A stretch of 64,000 nt of DNA from Nematopogon swammerdamellus (GCA_946902875.1 OX336348.1:18067741-18131740); one strand, 5' to 3'; counted from the stretch's first letter, positions 22,031-32,560 are shown. Made by a program: numbers and translations. The notes: generated by a model from the sequence alone, not told the origin.

Positions 22031-24299
22031 GAATTCCCAAAGTGGTGGTTTTAACAACTCCATATTACATCCTCTCGCGAACTTTACCTACTTTGGTACC
22101 AAATCACACTACCTAATTCCGATCCCTCATATTAACACATATTATGTGAACATTTCCACGGGGTACCTTCCTATTACGGTTCAAGAGATACAGCCCTCGG
22201 ACAGACGGACAGACAGACAGACGGCGTAAGTTTAGTAATAGGGTCCCGTACGACGGATACGGAACCCCATAAAACACAAATTAAAACAAAGATGCCCCTT
22301 ACTAGGTGGTAGGCTCAAATTGTAGCCGACTGGGTTGGTACCACTGTACTGGATGTAAGATGGCCGCATAGTAGCCTCGGTTGTGTTCTCCTCTAGTTCA
22401 GTATAGCCAGAAATCCAGGGAAGTCTCCGGTGTGGCACCTACCTTCTCGGAGGTGATATTGGCTGGTTGGATCATGCGCTCTGACCCCTCTGACTCAGCC
22501 AGCCATACCGGATTACATAAAAAAAGAGGTATTATGAGTACCTACATAATTTGGAAATGATAAGCTTCTCTGCGATAGAGCTATTCGCGACTCTTATTTC
22601 TTTTTCTGTTTAATCTTTCCGTGTTTTTTACGGTGTTCCTGTTCAATACGAACTTTGGTCACTCACTTTTTGGTTTCAAGCAAAGAACAGGAATAAAATG
22701 CGAAACCAGCAGGTAGGTATCTCATATGAAAATACTTTTCGAATCTTTTCGTACCTAAGTCAAATAAATCCGTATCAAAGTGCAAAAAACGGCATCTTTA
22801 CAACTCTCACACACGTGCGGCAAGAGCGAGAGTTGCTATGCAAGTAAAGTAACGCTTAATTACGATACGATCCCGTCCGGGCGGGCGAGGGCGACCCATC
22901 GCTTGTCGGGTTTTCGACACAGATCAAAGACGTGCGCGCGGCCAATGGCCATCGTGCGTGCGTGGCGTGGCGCAGCAGCGCGGTGGTACGTCGCGCCGCC
23001 CCGCGCGCGTCATACCTATCCTTTCCTCCGCGGTTTAAAGGAAAAATATGTTTATTTATTTATAGGAGCTAACATGCGTGACTGCATCCATTTTTTTAAA
23101 TTTTAAAATTATAGAGCATGGTAGGGTAGGTATATGTACACGGTGTTGCAACCCCAACCATAAAACCCGAAAGGGGGTGATTCTGCACATGAAATGGAAC
23201 AACTTTTGTTCTACGACTTTTTAATTTGAAGAAAAAAAAATATTTTTCTCCATACATTTTGAGAATAGGTACATGATAGGTACTTAAAAATTGTATGGAA
23301 TTTTTTTTTTTTATTTTTTTCTACTCTATAATATAATAGTAGCCATCGACGTAAATATTTGTATAGAGAAGTATAGTTACAAATTTTAAACTTCTCTGCA
23401 TTACATCATCCATTCACCGATTTCCTGCACTCGTGCAAGTCGGCGCCGACTTGTACGAAATGTCCATGCCGCACGACTCTGCACATGTGTCCGCGCCGGT
23501 CCATCGCACGGCGCGGCGTGCTCGGCCGGCCGAGACTACCGCGTTCATTCGCTTCGTGCGCACGAAGCGCAGCTCTGTTGGCCGTCATTACTCCTAGCGC
23601 CATCAATGAAGTACATGAGTACATGGTCACTGTTTTACCGACAGTAGAGCGCTGTACAAATTAAGGAAATATAGTAATATATCCTTACAAATATATAACT
23701 ACAAGTTTAAAATTTTAGGATTTTTTCCTTTATTGTGCTATGAGACCTTGCTTCTTACCAAATTTTATGACGGGAAACACTATAGGTTTTGATTTGATTT
23801 GAGTGAGTTTGAGAGTATGAAATCTGACATAGATGGCCGTATCTTTTGATTGCGTTCATTTAGAAGCTTGCATTTTCTACACCTTAAATAAATCGTAGAT
23901 CTTAGTATTTCGTATTAATTTCAATTTTTTATCTAGATCCGTTCCTAAGAAAAAGGGTCCTTGACATACAATAGAAACAATTTTTTTTTAATGTCATATA
24001 ACTACAAGTTTACAATTTTCGGATTTTTTCCTTAACTTGTGCTGTGACTAGTGAGACCTTGCTTTTTACCAAATTTCATGATTCTAGGTTAACGGGAAGT
24101 ACTCTATAGGTTTTGATTTGATTTGCCAATAGCAAAATATGTTACTTAAATGGCCATATCTGGTGACTGCGTTGACTTAGAAGCTTAAATTTTGTACACT
24201 TCCGAGGAAACGTAGACGTTCGAATTTGATATTAATTTCAACTTGATACCTCTAACCGTTCCTGAGAAAAAAGGTCTTGACAAACAGACAGACAGCCAG
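22031..24299. other. Intergenic with dispersed repeats, no gene
   Basis: 22130-22270 is a second copy of the '...acggaacccc' repeat end with a GACA run. 22290-22450 is a moderately complex segment with no domain. 22790-23040 and 23430-23600 are GC-rich islands with overlapping frames but no motifs. 23640-24000 and 24000-24290 hold two diverged copies of a unit containing gagaccttgctt(c/t)ttacca and aggttttgatttgattt, about 340 bp apart. Confidence 0.45.
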
Positions 24300-24385
24300 C
24301 CAGACAGACAGACAGACAGACAACAAAGTGATCCTATAAGGGTTCCGTTTTTTCCTCTTTTGAGGTACGGAACCCTAAAAATTTA
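24300..24385 (+). mobile_element. Repeat end with GACA run and terminal hairpin
   Basis: A (gaca)n run is followed by agggttccgttttttcctct and tttgaggtacggaaccctaa. The ends agggttccgt and acggaaccct form a 10-bp stem. This is the familiar terminal structure of an abundant Lepidopteran repeat, and probably the end of the diverged pair that precedes it. Confidence 0.6.
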
Positions 24386-24467
24386 TGAAAACTCTTAAAA
24401 CTCTTAAAAAGGCAAATTGGTCTAAGCGTCAAAGTGATGATGCGCCAAGACTCTTTTTGTCAACCTC

Positions 24468-24572
24468 GGTAGCTCAGTGGTGCGATCGATCGACTGTCGT
24501 TCGGAATCATAAGCACACCTGGGCGCGGTCATTACTTGGATGGATGACCGCTTGACCGTTAGAGGCTGACAT
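24468..24572 (+). mobile_element. Possible SINE with tRNA- and 5S-like words
   Basis: cctcggtagctcagtggtgc looks like an A-box region of a tRNA-derived head. cattacttggatggatgacc resembles the internal promoter region of 5S rRNA (tacttggatgggtgaccg). Neither a full tRNA nor a full 5S gene fits. A short Pol III-derived SINE is the best guess, but it is only a motif reading. Confidence 0.35.
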
Positions 24573-24752
24573 ATTGATGCTCTAGAAGGTGCTAATCTTG
24601 ATGGTGTAGAACTTAACGAGGATGTTTCTCATCTTGACAATGATGATTGCCTAGTGTTGAAAATAATGATAAAGATGTTATCATTCTTATGATCGTGATG
24701 ATGATGTTAATGATGACGTTGCTAACTACTATGATGACGATGTAAATTCCAG

Positions 24753-24886
24753 CGAAACCTCTCATCGACCGCACGAACCTTAACAAGCTCGTGCGTCACC
24801 AGGGCGATCGTATCTCCGTTGTCGTGAATGTGACGGGAGACCCAGCGCCCACGGTGCAGTGGTTCAAGAAAACGAAGAACAAATGG
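24753..24886 (+). CDS. Projectin/twitchin-like giant muscle protein, Ig exon (partial gene)
   Basis: The exon starts after acceptor aaattccag and ends before gtcagg. It enters with two bases of a split codon and leaves in phase 0. It encodes an Ig-domain N-terminal half: KPLIDRTNLNKLVRHQGDRI, then VVVNVTGDPAPTVQWFKKTK with the core Trp, joining directly to the next exon. Twitchin/projectin family proteins lie along the thick filament in muscle sarcomeres and carry long runs of Ig and FN3 modules plus a kinase. No signal peptide or start is present, because this is an internal exon. The donor GTCAGG is weak but the phase fits. Titin-like or kettin/sallimus-type proteins are alternatives; the Ig-FN3 order favours projectin/twitchin. 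Confidence 0.8.
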
Positions 24887-25009
24887 GTCAGGTTCTATAG
24901 AAATATGTTATGTAAAATGTCCTTCTAGAACTACGAAGAGCCTATATTACAACCTTAAGCCCTACTGAAATCACATATTTGTTCAAATCGTTATTTTTAA
25001 ACTCACCAG

Positions 25010-25244
25010 GTGCCGATCCGCCATAGCACCGTGGACTATAACACCACGCTGCTCATCGAAAAGTGTGTTCGCGCCGACACCGGTACTTATCTCATCCGGG
25101 CAATCAATCAATATGGCAACGATTCGGCTGAAGTCGAGATCATTGTCCTCTGTGCTCCTGGCAAACCATGTGGTCCTCTCAAGGTGGATGATGTCACTGA
25201 TAGTGGCTGTAAGCTGACCTGGAAGAAACCTGAGGATGATGGAG
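25010..25244 (+). CDS. Projectin/twitchin-like, Ig end plus FN3 start exon
   Basis: The acceptor is aactcaccag and the donor ggag|gtgaga. Phase 0 in, phase 1 out (235 nt). It completes the Ig domain (STVDYNTTLLIEKCVRADTG, TYLIRAINQYGNDSAEVEII, with the Asp-x-Gly-x-Tyr motif). It then starts an FN3 domain (GPLKVDDVTDSGCKLTWKKP, EDDGG), where the buried Trp and the DDGG turn are hallmarks of twitchin-type FN3 repeats. Introns either side are short (123 and 217 bp) and have GT-AG borders, so this is a spliced gene and not a processed copy. Confidence 0.85.
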
Positions 25245-25461
25245 GTGAGATCTGATGTTAATATGAGGACTTTGAAGCATTACGAAAAATCTTAGCGTTC
25301 CATACTGACAGTGCCAAAGGGCCCATAGATTCCTTTCTTTGCAAGTGTGTATATCCATTTACTGTCTATCAATGAAATATCTTAAATAAATCTTTGCTGC
25401 GAAGGTGGTTTCCGTCCACTACCACTTGACAATACTGATTCTGTAACGATTATGCCCACAG

Positions 25462-25656
25462 GCAAGCCAGTGTCCTACGTAGTAGAAAAGCAGAAAAAGC
25501 CCAATGGTAGCTGGGAACTAGTCAACAAGACCGACGACACGGAGATCGACGTCCGTGAACTCCAAGAGGGAGAATCTTATGAGTTCAGGGTGATGGCCGT
25601 CAATGAAGTGGGAAAATCGGATCCGCTGAAGACCGATGGACCCATTAAGACCTATG
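25462..25656 (+). CDS. Projectin/twitchin-like, FN3 end exon
   Basis: The acceptor is atgcccacag and the donor ctatg|gtgagt. The first two bases complete the Gly codon split by the previous intron, and the exon leaves after one base of a codon. It encodes the rest of the FN3 module: GKPVSYVVEKQKKPNGSWEL, REL-x-EGESYEFRVMAVNEVG and KSDPLKTDGPIKTY, all typical of the family. There are no stops or frameshifts in any of the three exons. No further Ig or FN3 exon was recognised upstream or in the next 38 kb, so either very long transposon-filled introns or a displaced gene fragment must be assumed. Confidence 0.85.
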
Positions 25657-26085
25657 GTGAGTTGGATGTTATTAATTTTTTCTCGAAGAGCCCACGTACG
25701 ATACTTGACCGAATGACACACAAAACGTCCTACTACATTTGACCATACGGGTAAATTTGAGTTGCATGATTTTGAATGTTAAATGAATTGTTACGGGGCC
25801 ATGGAACTTGTAAAGAACTGCACCGCGCAACCGCACTGAATGAAAGGTCGAAAGGTTGATGAAAGGTTGAAACGGCTATGTATATAGTTCGTGTTTTTAC
25901 TCTTTAGATAGAGATTTTCTCGTGGTTTTGCAAAATAAATTAATGGTATCGTAAAATAATAGCTGGTAACCCTGAGAGAGAAAAAAACATCCAATATTGC
26001 CAAGCACGGAAGTTATGAGTGCAACCCCGAGCTGCGCGACCGCGCCGGCTATGTGTGACGGAGTGTGGAGCGTCGCGGGTGTGCT
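25657..26085. other. Intron or intergenic, dispersed repeat end
   Basis: 25838-25900 (actgaatgaaaggtcgaaag, then gctatgtatatagttcgtgt) is the same dispersed end seen at 17958 and 27868. 25990-26085 leads into the GC-rich minisatellite. No exon is recognised. Confidence 0.45.
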
Positions 26086-26520
26086 CGCGTCTAGCCCCGC
26101 ACGCCCCGCGCACACCCGCGAGTCCCGCGACGCTCCCAACTCACTCACACATAGCCGAGCGAACCTTAGGCGCGAGCATCCAGAGAGTCTCGCGTCTAGC
26201 CCCGCACGCCCCGCGCACACCCGCGACGCTCACACTCACTGACACATAGCCGAGCGAACCTTAGCCGCGAGCATCCAGAGAGTCTCGCATCTAGCTCCGC
26301 ACGCCCCGCGCACACCCGCGACGCTCACACTCACTGACACATAGCCGAGCGAACCTTAGCCGCGAGCATCCCGAGAGTCCCGCATCTAGCCCCGCACGCC
26401 CCGCACACACCCGCGACGGTCACACTAACTGACACATCGCCGAGCGAACCTTAGCCGCGAGCATGCCGAGAGTCTCGCGTCTAGCCCCGCACGCCCCGCG
26501 CACCGCGGATGTGCGCGGGC
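26086..26520. repeat. 95-bp GC-rich minisatellite, five copies
   Basis: cgc(g/a)tctagc starts at 26086, 26191, 26286, 26381 and 26476. The spacing is 95 bp except for the first unit (105 bp, with an extra gagtcccgc-type insertion). Each unit contains cccgcacgccccgcgcacac, gacacatagccgagcgaacc and ttagccgcgagcatc. It is strongly GC-rich and CpG-rich against the AT-rich background. The ORFs on both strands (25897-26249) are repeat artefacts. Confidence 0.9.
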
Positions 26521-26644
26521 ACTAGAAGTTTGACTTGAGGTTTTTAATAATATTTTATGTTTATATGTTACTGACTGTTCGCAAAAATTATGCGACATCA
26601 TCATGAAGGTGCAAGAGAGCGAAAATTTGGAGATAATACGTAAC

Positions 26645-26716
26645 GGTCCGGTGGCGTAGTTGGTTATCGCGTTGGCGGCTCAAGCTAAAGACCCAGGTTC
26701 GAATCCTGGCCGGGAT
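26645..26716 (+). mobile_element. tRNA-like sequence, probably a SINE head
   Basis: The 72 nt fold as a tRNA. Acceptor ggtccgg pairs with ccgggat with mismatches; there is a D-arm-like A box (ggcgtagttggttatcgcg); the anticodon stem ttggc/gctaa has a 7-base loop ggctcaa; the T arm is perfect, ccagg-ttcgaat-cctgg. Loop position 33 is G instead of the universal T and the acceptor is imperfect, so a working tRNA is unlikely. The intact A and B boxes suit a Pol III promoter of a tRNA-derived SINE; an AT-rich tail follows. By position the anticodon would be CTC. Confidence 0.6.
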
Positions 26717-26814
26717 GAATTTTTTCCAATGATTTTCGCTTTGCATTTTTCTAATAAAAAATATATACATATAAAGCGAGTACGTGCTTAGTACTAACAT
26801 ATAAACATAAAATA

Positions 26815-27655
26815 TCCATTCCAATGTTTTTGCTGAAGCCTTCAGTTATCTTCATCATCGACATTAGTTCGGTGTCCGACTTGGCAAACAGTTTGAGGTC
26901 ATTCATATAAAATAAGTGCGATATTCGTGAGTCTCCTCTTCGAAGACAGTAGCCCAGCTCTGAGTCCTCAAGCAGAGTACTAAGAGGGTTCAGAGCCAGA
27001 CAAAACCAAAGCGGACTCAGACTGTCTCCCTGGAAGATCCTTCGCCGTATGGGAATCCGGTCGTCTGCAACCGAAGTCCGTTCGCCACCTGACACACGAA
27101 GAATAGTACTCCATTGTCCCATACATGCGCCAAGGAATTGACAGATATTCGTGTCAGTTTTGTATAGTTCTAGTATCCTTAGCAACCATGTATGGGGCAC
27201 GGAGTCAAAAGCCTTCCTGTAATCTATCCAGGCAGCAGACAGGTTTTTTTCGATTGCGTCGGACTTGCTGACAAACGGTCATGTCAATGAGGTGAAGCTC
27301 CTTAGTACCGCGGGGCCTAGCCCGACATACATTCTGAGAAACTGACAAGATGTTATTTTCCTTAATATGAATTGATATTTTATGCTTCAGAATGGATGTC
27401 AGGAGCTTGTAGAGGTAGGCAAGCAAGTGATAAGTCTATAATTTTTATTTTCCGCAGTACTACTACTAGGTGGGTGACACCAGTAGTCATGAACTCTGGG
27501 AGAACCCGATGGTCGAGGGCATCTTGGAATTGAATAGCCAAGCGGGAATGGCAGCTTCTGAACCATTTCAGCCAGAAGTTTTGCATTCCGTCCGGCCCTG
27601 GAGATTTCCAGTCAGTGCCTAGCGAATTGCAGAACCTACATCCTCTTTGCTGATA
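26815..27655 (-). pseudogene. R2/NeSL-like non-LTR RT fragment
   Basis: Broken frames on the minus strand give an ordered RT series: LYKLLTSILKHKISIHI, a CRARPRGTKELHLID stretch with a frameshift, WIDYRKAFDSVPHTWLL across the 27205/27200 junction, then FQGDSLSPLWFCLALNPLS and LFYMNDLKLFAKSD. The active site is YMND where the family has YMDD, so a catalytic Asp is lost. It is cut off at about 26815 (KNIGMDI) and upstream at about 27655. The QGDSLSPL and YMDDLKL signatures are those of the R2/NeSL/R4-type group, different from the other LINEs here. Confidence 0.7.
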
Positions 27656-28096
27656 TTTATTTATTATTAATATATTTCTTATTTCTAACTTATATTATCT
27701 TAATCTTAATACCTAAGCTAACTTAATAAACCTACTCTACGTACTACGTACGCCGGCCGCTCCCTCACTATGCTATCCTAGCTAGGACGGTGAGCGTCGT
27801 GCACCACTCGCTGGCTGCGGGGCCTGTCGTCGTCCGGCACAGCTTCTCTTTGGTTGTACCGGCTACATTGGATTGAACGGGAAACACGAACTATTTTAAT
27901 AGGCGTTTCGACCGATTTTATTCAGGCGGTTGTATCAATCTGACCCAAGTCCAACTGACCAAAAAATTCGCTTCTGCGCATTAAGGTGACGCAAGAAAAA
28001 CAGACGAGATTGGTCGGGAATTAAGGGAATCGATCCAGGCTCAACGAATAATTTTTTTTTATTTATTAAAAAAATCTACAGCTTAGTATTTACTTA
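27656..28096. other. Intergenic
   Basis: AT-rich DNA with a GC-rich patch at 27740-27850 and no gene. 27868-27920 is the inverted copy of the 'ctgaataaaatcggtcgaaac...tagttcgtgttt' dispersed end. The last bases (28092-28096, ACTTA) are the left target duplication of the BEL/Pao element. Confidence 0.5.
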
Positions 28097-28572
28097 TGTT
28101 CGGTATTTTGCGATCATTTACATTTACACAAAACACGTTAGGTAAACATGCCTCCATTCTCTTCGCCTCAAGACTCTACCTGCAGCGGTCTTCATTCAAG
28201 AAGCACACAGCGCCTCCTGGCGGAAAGGAGAAGAGTCCGGTTGCCTAGGCGATGGGCTGTTGCTATCTGAGAAGTCCAAAAATACAAGCGGCAGCGGGCG
28301 GTTTATTTGAACATTTTTGCTCTGAAAAGCCAAAATCCACCCTGATCGAGCGCGGCGCGGGCTCTCAGGGCTGATTGACCTAATACGGTATAAGTTGAGT
28401 GTAGTTCCCGAGGTGTGTGCGTAGCTGGGCCCAGCAGATCCTAGGACACCGGGACGTTTCCGTGCCGGGATCACTACCTGAAGAACTGAGCTACCGAAGG
28501 TGCGGCTGCGGGCGGAGACATCACATCACATCCAGGTAGGAGGCACCACACCACCACACACTTTGCGCTACA
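28097..28572 (+). repeat. BEL/Pao 5' LTR
   Basis: Starts tgttcggtattttgcgatca and ends cacacactttgcgctaca; same length as the 3' LTR. Its flank is ACTTA. It carries the promoter and polyadenylation signals by analogy with the class; no clear TATA box was identified. The open frame on the minus strand (28196-28474) has a near-copy in the 3' LTR and is not a gene. Confidence 0.93.
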
Positions 28573-28635
28573 TTGTTGATCCTTCGAGCGGACGTTGGTG
28601 CCATTGTTGGTCCTGTCGAGCGGACGTTGGTGCCA
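28573..28635 (+). promoter_or_regulatory. Duplicated primer-binding-site region
   Basis: Directly after the 5' LTR two near-identical 31/32-base units follow each other: ttgttgatccttcgagcgga, then cgttggtgcca, and ttgttggtcctgtcgagcgg, then acgttggtgcca. The position is that of the tRNA primer-binding site. The tRNA species was not assigned. A duplicated site is unusual. Confidence 0.5.
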
Positions 28636-29210
28636 CTTGGGGTATCGTTCATCCAGTTAAGTTTTATGGGGAATTTGCGGTAAATTTTATTTGTTTTTTT
28701 TTTATCATACATTTGCGGTAAAAAATCATTAGGGGTATTTGGGGAGCGGTTACTTACATTACAGGGAAGCACACATACAGGGGGGAAATAATACAAAATC
28801 ATTCATAATCAAAATTTCGTAGCGGTACATAAATTTATGTTTTCATTCTAAAAACAATTGCGGTTTATTTCATTGCGGGCGATTTATATTTCTTCCGAAA
28901 TACATTTGCAAGTTTTTCATTGCGGCCAACGACCACGCCACCTATCAGCGGAACTTTTAAATTTCGAACGTTTTGTTAAATTATCTTTCCCAGTCGTCTA
29001 ACCAGGCATCTCTACGCGGCATTCCATATATGAATCTAACTGATATCTTGTCTTGTCAGTTCGGTTTGTTTATTTACATTTGCGTGTTTGTTTACATTTT
29101 CTATTTCAATACTTAACTTTTAAATTTTATTTTTGCGGATTACCTATTCGGACTTGAGTACCGGTTCGAACCTTAATTCAGTATGGCATGTTACTCGTAA
29201 ACGCGTAGCC
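28636..29210 (+). other. BEL/Pao 5' untranslated leader
   Basis: AT-rich leader between the primer site and the gag start, with repeated ttgcggt/ttgcggg words. No ORF is supported. The frame upstream of 29211 is open back to 29133, but its first codon is TTG. Confidence 0.5.
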
Positions 29211-30930
29211 ATGTTACTCGCGAAGCGCGATTTATATGCGGATAGCTTTACGCAGGCAGCGTTGGCGGGACGGGACGTGCAGGCTAATGCGGCTTTACTC
29301 ACAGGCTTCGAAGTGCGGTGCGTTGGTTTAGATGAGACGTTCCAGGTTGTAACGGACATTCACCTGGAGCTGCTGACGCATTCTGAGCTGGAAGCTACCT
29401 ACGACACACAGCTCAAGGCGAGGTACGCGGAGATCTCGTCAACGTACTATGAGGTCAAAACCATGTTGCGGACACTCGTACCACCTGTAACACAGAGCGG
29501 CGGCGGAAGCGGAAGCGGTGCGGTACAGACCGAGCCATCGTCTCGAAGCGGGAACTTGCGGCTACCTCGGATCGACCTACCTAGGTTCTCCGGTCGAATC
29601 GAGGACTACGAATCATTCGCGAGTCTCTTCAATTCTCTAATCGCGAGTGATAACAGCATGTCCGGGACGCAGAAGCTGTACTACTTGTTGGGGTGTTTGT
29701 CAGATAAACCGCGGGCATTGGTGCAGCACCTTAAGCTCATTGATGACAATTTCACTATCGCACTGGACATCCTACGAGATCGCTACAGTAACAAGCGGGT
29801 TTTAGCGGATAAGCTCGTTACAAATATTGTCGCATATCCGATGGTGGTGCACTCTGGTCATGCACTGCGGGCGTTCCTAAACACGTTGCTTGAAAACACG
29901 ATGGCTCTGATCAACTTGGGGTTGCCAGTCAAAGATTGGTCTTTCCTCCTACTATCCATCGCGGTGCGGAAACTAGCGGAACAAACTCGCATGCGTTTTG
30001 AGCAGTACCTTCTGCTGCCAGCGGAACACAAAACAGTGTTGCCCACCTTCGACCAGTTGACCTCGTTCCTAGAAGGTGAGTGCAGAGTACTGGAGTCGGC
30101 AGCGGAAAATCAAGCGGTTACAGCAAAACCTTCAGTGCGGACTGAAGGCGCGGCTCCATACAGCAGCAAGCAGACAACGCGTAAGACTTGCTACTAAGCA
30201 GAGGCGCGGCCGCCTAGCCCGAGAGCGGACCACTACTACTGCCAGTATTGCGAGCGGCAAGGGCACACAATCTACAAGTGCCGGGGCTTTGGCGCTCTGA
30301 CACCCCAGCAGCGGAAGACGGTAGTTGTTGAGTGGAAATGGTGCTTCGCTTGTCTCAACACACATTCCATAAGTCAGTGTCCATCTACGAATGTGTGCCG
30401 AAAATGCGGGACCAATAAACACCATACACTTCTGCATTTTGAGCAAGGCGGCAATGGCGGACTTCAGGGGGGGCACCGCGGGCCCAATGGTCCGAACAGA
30501 GGCGGATTTCACGGGGGTCAGCACGGTCCCACCCACTCATACAAACAGTGGCGGTTTTCAGGGGGGCCAGCGCAGCCCCACTGGAACAAATAGTGGCGGA
30601 TTTGGCGGGGCCCGAGGGGCGCCGACCAGTAGCGGATCTAGAGGGGGCGGACCCGTTAACAATTATTATGGGGCTAATAGCGGAACTAGGGGGGGCGGAT
30701 CCGGTAACAACAACTATGGCGCCAATGGCGGATCTAGTGGGGGCGGACGCGGTAATAATACCTATGCGGTCAGTGGAGAAATAGGGGGGGGCACAAGCCA
30801 TGCATACGAGCAACCGTACAACACCTATGCGGCTGCGGCGGGCGGTCGCGGAAACTCACGGTCTATCTCACCACCGGTGCCGTGCAACTTTGGTCATTCC
30901 GGCCAGGGACCTTCAACTGCGGGTCGCTGA
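29211..30930 (+). pseudogene. BEL/Pao gag with zinc knuckles, interrupted
   Basis: Gag coats the element RNA inside virus-like particles. The ATG at 29211 is the first in the frame and gives MLLAKRDLYADSFTQ, a usual Pao-gag start. RLPRIDLPRFSGRIEDYESF begins the Pao gag core (DUF1759-like). The frame stops at TAA 30195-30197, yet the same frame continues with three zinc knuckles: CQYCERQGHTIYKC, CFACLNTHSISQC and CRKCGTNKHHTLLH. Near 30590 the reading moves by a frameshift into a Gly/Asn-rich repeat region (SGNNNYGANGGS-like) that ends in a stop at 30930. The TAA may be a mutation or a read-through site; one mutated copy is the simpler view. Confidence 0.85.
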
Positions 30931-31572
30931 CTAGCCGACCACTCCCGCAACCAAACTGAACATCCTTCAGTCATCTTAGCCACTGCGCTGGTTGCGGTGA
31001 AATCTGCAGCGGGGTACTCACATGTGGCGCGGGCCATGTTAGATAGCGGTTCACAAATTTCAATCATAACTAATTCATTAGCTAATAAATTAGGGCTTCC
31101 GCGGTATCGAGCACATTTTCCATTAACAGGGGTAGGCGGAGTAGAGGTGAAGAACTCCAGGGAAATGGTGGAGTTAACCATGCGACCGCGCGATGCAATG
31201 CGGCCTATTCTTTCTACCGGGGCTATTATTTTAAATAAGGTGGGCGATCATCTTCCTTCTTCCACACTAGACGCGAAGCTTTTTTCTTAATATCAACATT
31301 TACCACTTGCGGATGAGCGTTTTTTTGAATCCAAATCTCTTGACCTACTTTTAGGCATTGATTTATTGGGGAATATATTGCAGGGGGGCTTAGTGAAAGT
31401 AGGACCAGGCCTTCCCATTGCCTTAGATAAAATATTTGGTTTTGCGGTAGCGGGTCCTGTCTCATACAACGAACCGAGAGCGGCGCGTTTTTCTTACGGT
31501 CTATCCACAGCGGGAAATTACATATCTTTGAACAATAACGGAATTATCAGCGGCCTTGAATACATTAATTAA
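30931..31572 (+). pseudogene. BEL/Pao aspartic protease region
   Basis: The frame 1 reading after gag includes VKSAAGYSHVARAMLDSGSQ, where the DSG triad is the aspartic protease active site, then ISIITNSLANKLGLPRYRA. A TAA (31288-31290) interrupts, and the same frame resumes with LDLLLGIDLLGNILQGGLVK and FGFAVAGPVS to a stop at 31572. This is the DUF1758-like protease that cleaves the Gag-Pol polyprotein. The RT that should follow is absent. Confidence 0.8.
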
Positions 31573-31598
31573 AGCTGTACACCAAGCGGAATTTTCAA

Positions 31599-32509
31599 AT
31601 GATCTGGAATTACTTTCAAATCAAAGCCTCAACGTTTCGGAACGCTAAGGTTCTCAAAGCATATTTGTGCGTATTCGTTTGCTTTACCACACGGGTGGTT
31701 CATTTAGAGGTCGTCTCGGGCCTATCTACTAAAGCCTTTCTTGCGGCATTCACACGGTTCGCATCACGGCGAGGATTACCTAAGCTGATTCGATCGGACT
31801 GCGGTACAAATTACGTCGGTAGCAATCGACACTTGACGGAAATTGAGCGATACCTTCGTCAGCCAGCGGTAGCGGCTTCACTCGAAAGAGAGTTCACCAA
31901 TCGCGGTATAGAGTGGAGATTCAATCCACCCAGCGCGCCTCACTTTGGCGGTATTTTTGAAGCGGCAGTCAAATCGGCAAAAACTCACCTTAAACTCACC
32001 AAACGGGTTATTGGGGAGCAGACTCTCACTTTTGAAGAGTTAACGACAGTTTTCACGCGGGTAGAGGCAGTTTTAAATTCGCGTCCAATGCATCCACTAT
32101 CCTCGGATCAATCAGAATTCGACGTTCTCACTGGTGCTCATTTTTTATCGGGAGATCATTAACTTCAGTCCCGGAATATGATTGGACAGCAGAGCCTGTT
32201 TCGAGGCTAAAGCGTTTCGAAATGGTACAGGCCATGTCACAACATTTTTGGAAGCGGTGGAGCTCAGACTATCTGACCACCCTCCAACAGCGGTCGAAAT
32301 GGACTTCAAAGACCAATTCCCCTCGCGTGGGCGATCTGGTTCTTCTGAAGGACGACAATATTCCTCCTCTTCATTGGAAATAGGGCAGGATTGCGGAAAT
32401 AAAGCCGGGTAGAGATGGGGGTATTCGAGTGGTAGTTGTTAACACTCCACATGGGGTTTTAACACGGCCTGTTGTTAAGGTGTGTCGTCTTCCTATCTAC
32501 GACAATTAG
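31599..32509 (+). pseudogene. BEL/Pao integrase, N-terminus deleted
   Basis: Starts within the integrase core at FQIKASTFRNAKVLKAYLCV and VHLEVVSGLSTKAFLAAF. The second catalytic Asp is in RSDCGTNYVG and the Glu in FGGIFEAAVKSAK; the first Asp and the zinc-binding HHCC region are deleted with the RT. A frameshift near 32160 moves to the C-terminal domain: MVQAMSQHFWKRWSSDYLTT and VGDLVLLKDDNIPP, with one TAG, then VVNTPHGVLTRPVVKVCRLP, ending at the stop 32507-32509. The integrase inserts the DNA copy; this copy cannot work alone. Confidence 0.85.
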
Positions 32510-32560
32510 AAGAGCGGTGACTTGCTAACGTATTGCGGTTGATAAGAAGCTTGGCTTCTT

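Noticed and set aside
22780..23106. Basic, GC-rich ORF of 108 aa
   Set aside because: No domain; frames are open on both strands only because of composition.
24468..24572. 5S rRNA gene
   Set aside because: Only about 20 bases resemble the 5S internal promoter; the remainder does not fit.
26645..26716. A functional tRNA gene
   Set aside because: U33 is absent, the acceptor stem is imperfect and the sequence runs into an AT-rich tail; a SINE head fits better.
27866..27925. A second hammerhead ribozyme (ctgaataaaatcggtcgaaac)
   Set aside because: GAAAC is present but the CTGATGA core is not (CTGAATA), and no stem III partner was found.
30132..30813. Minus-strand ORFs across the BEL gag
   Set aside because: They are antisense shadows of the Gly-rich repeat region.
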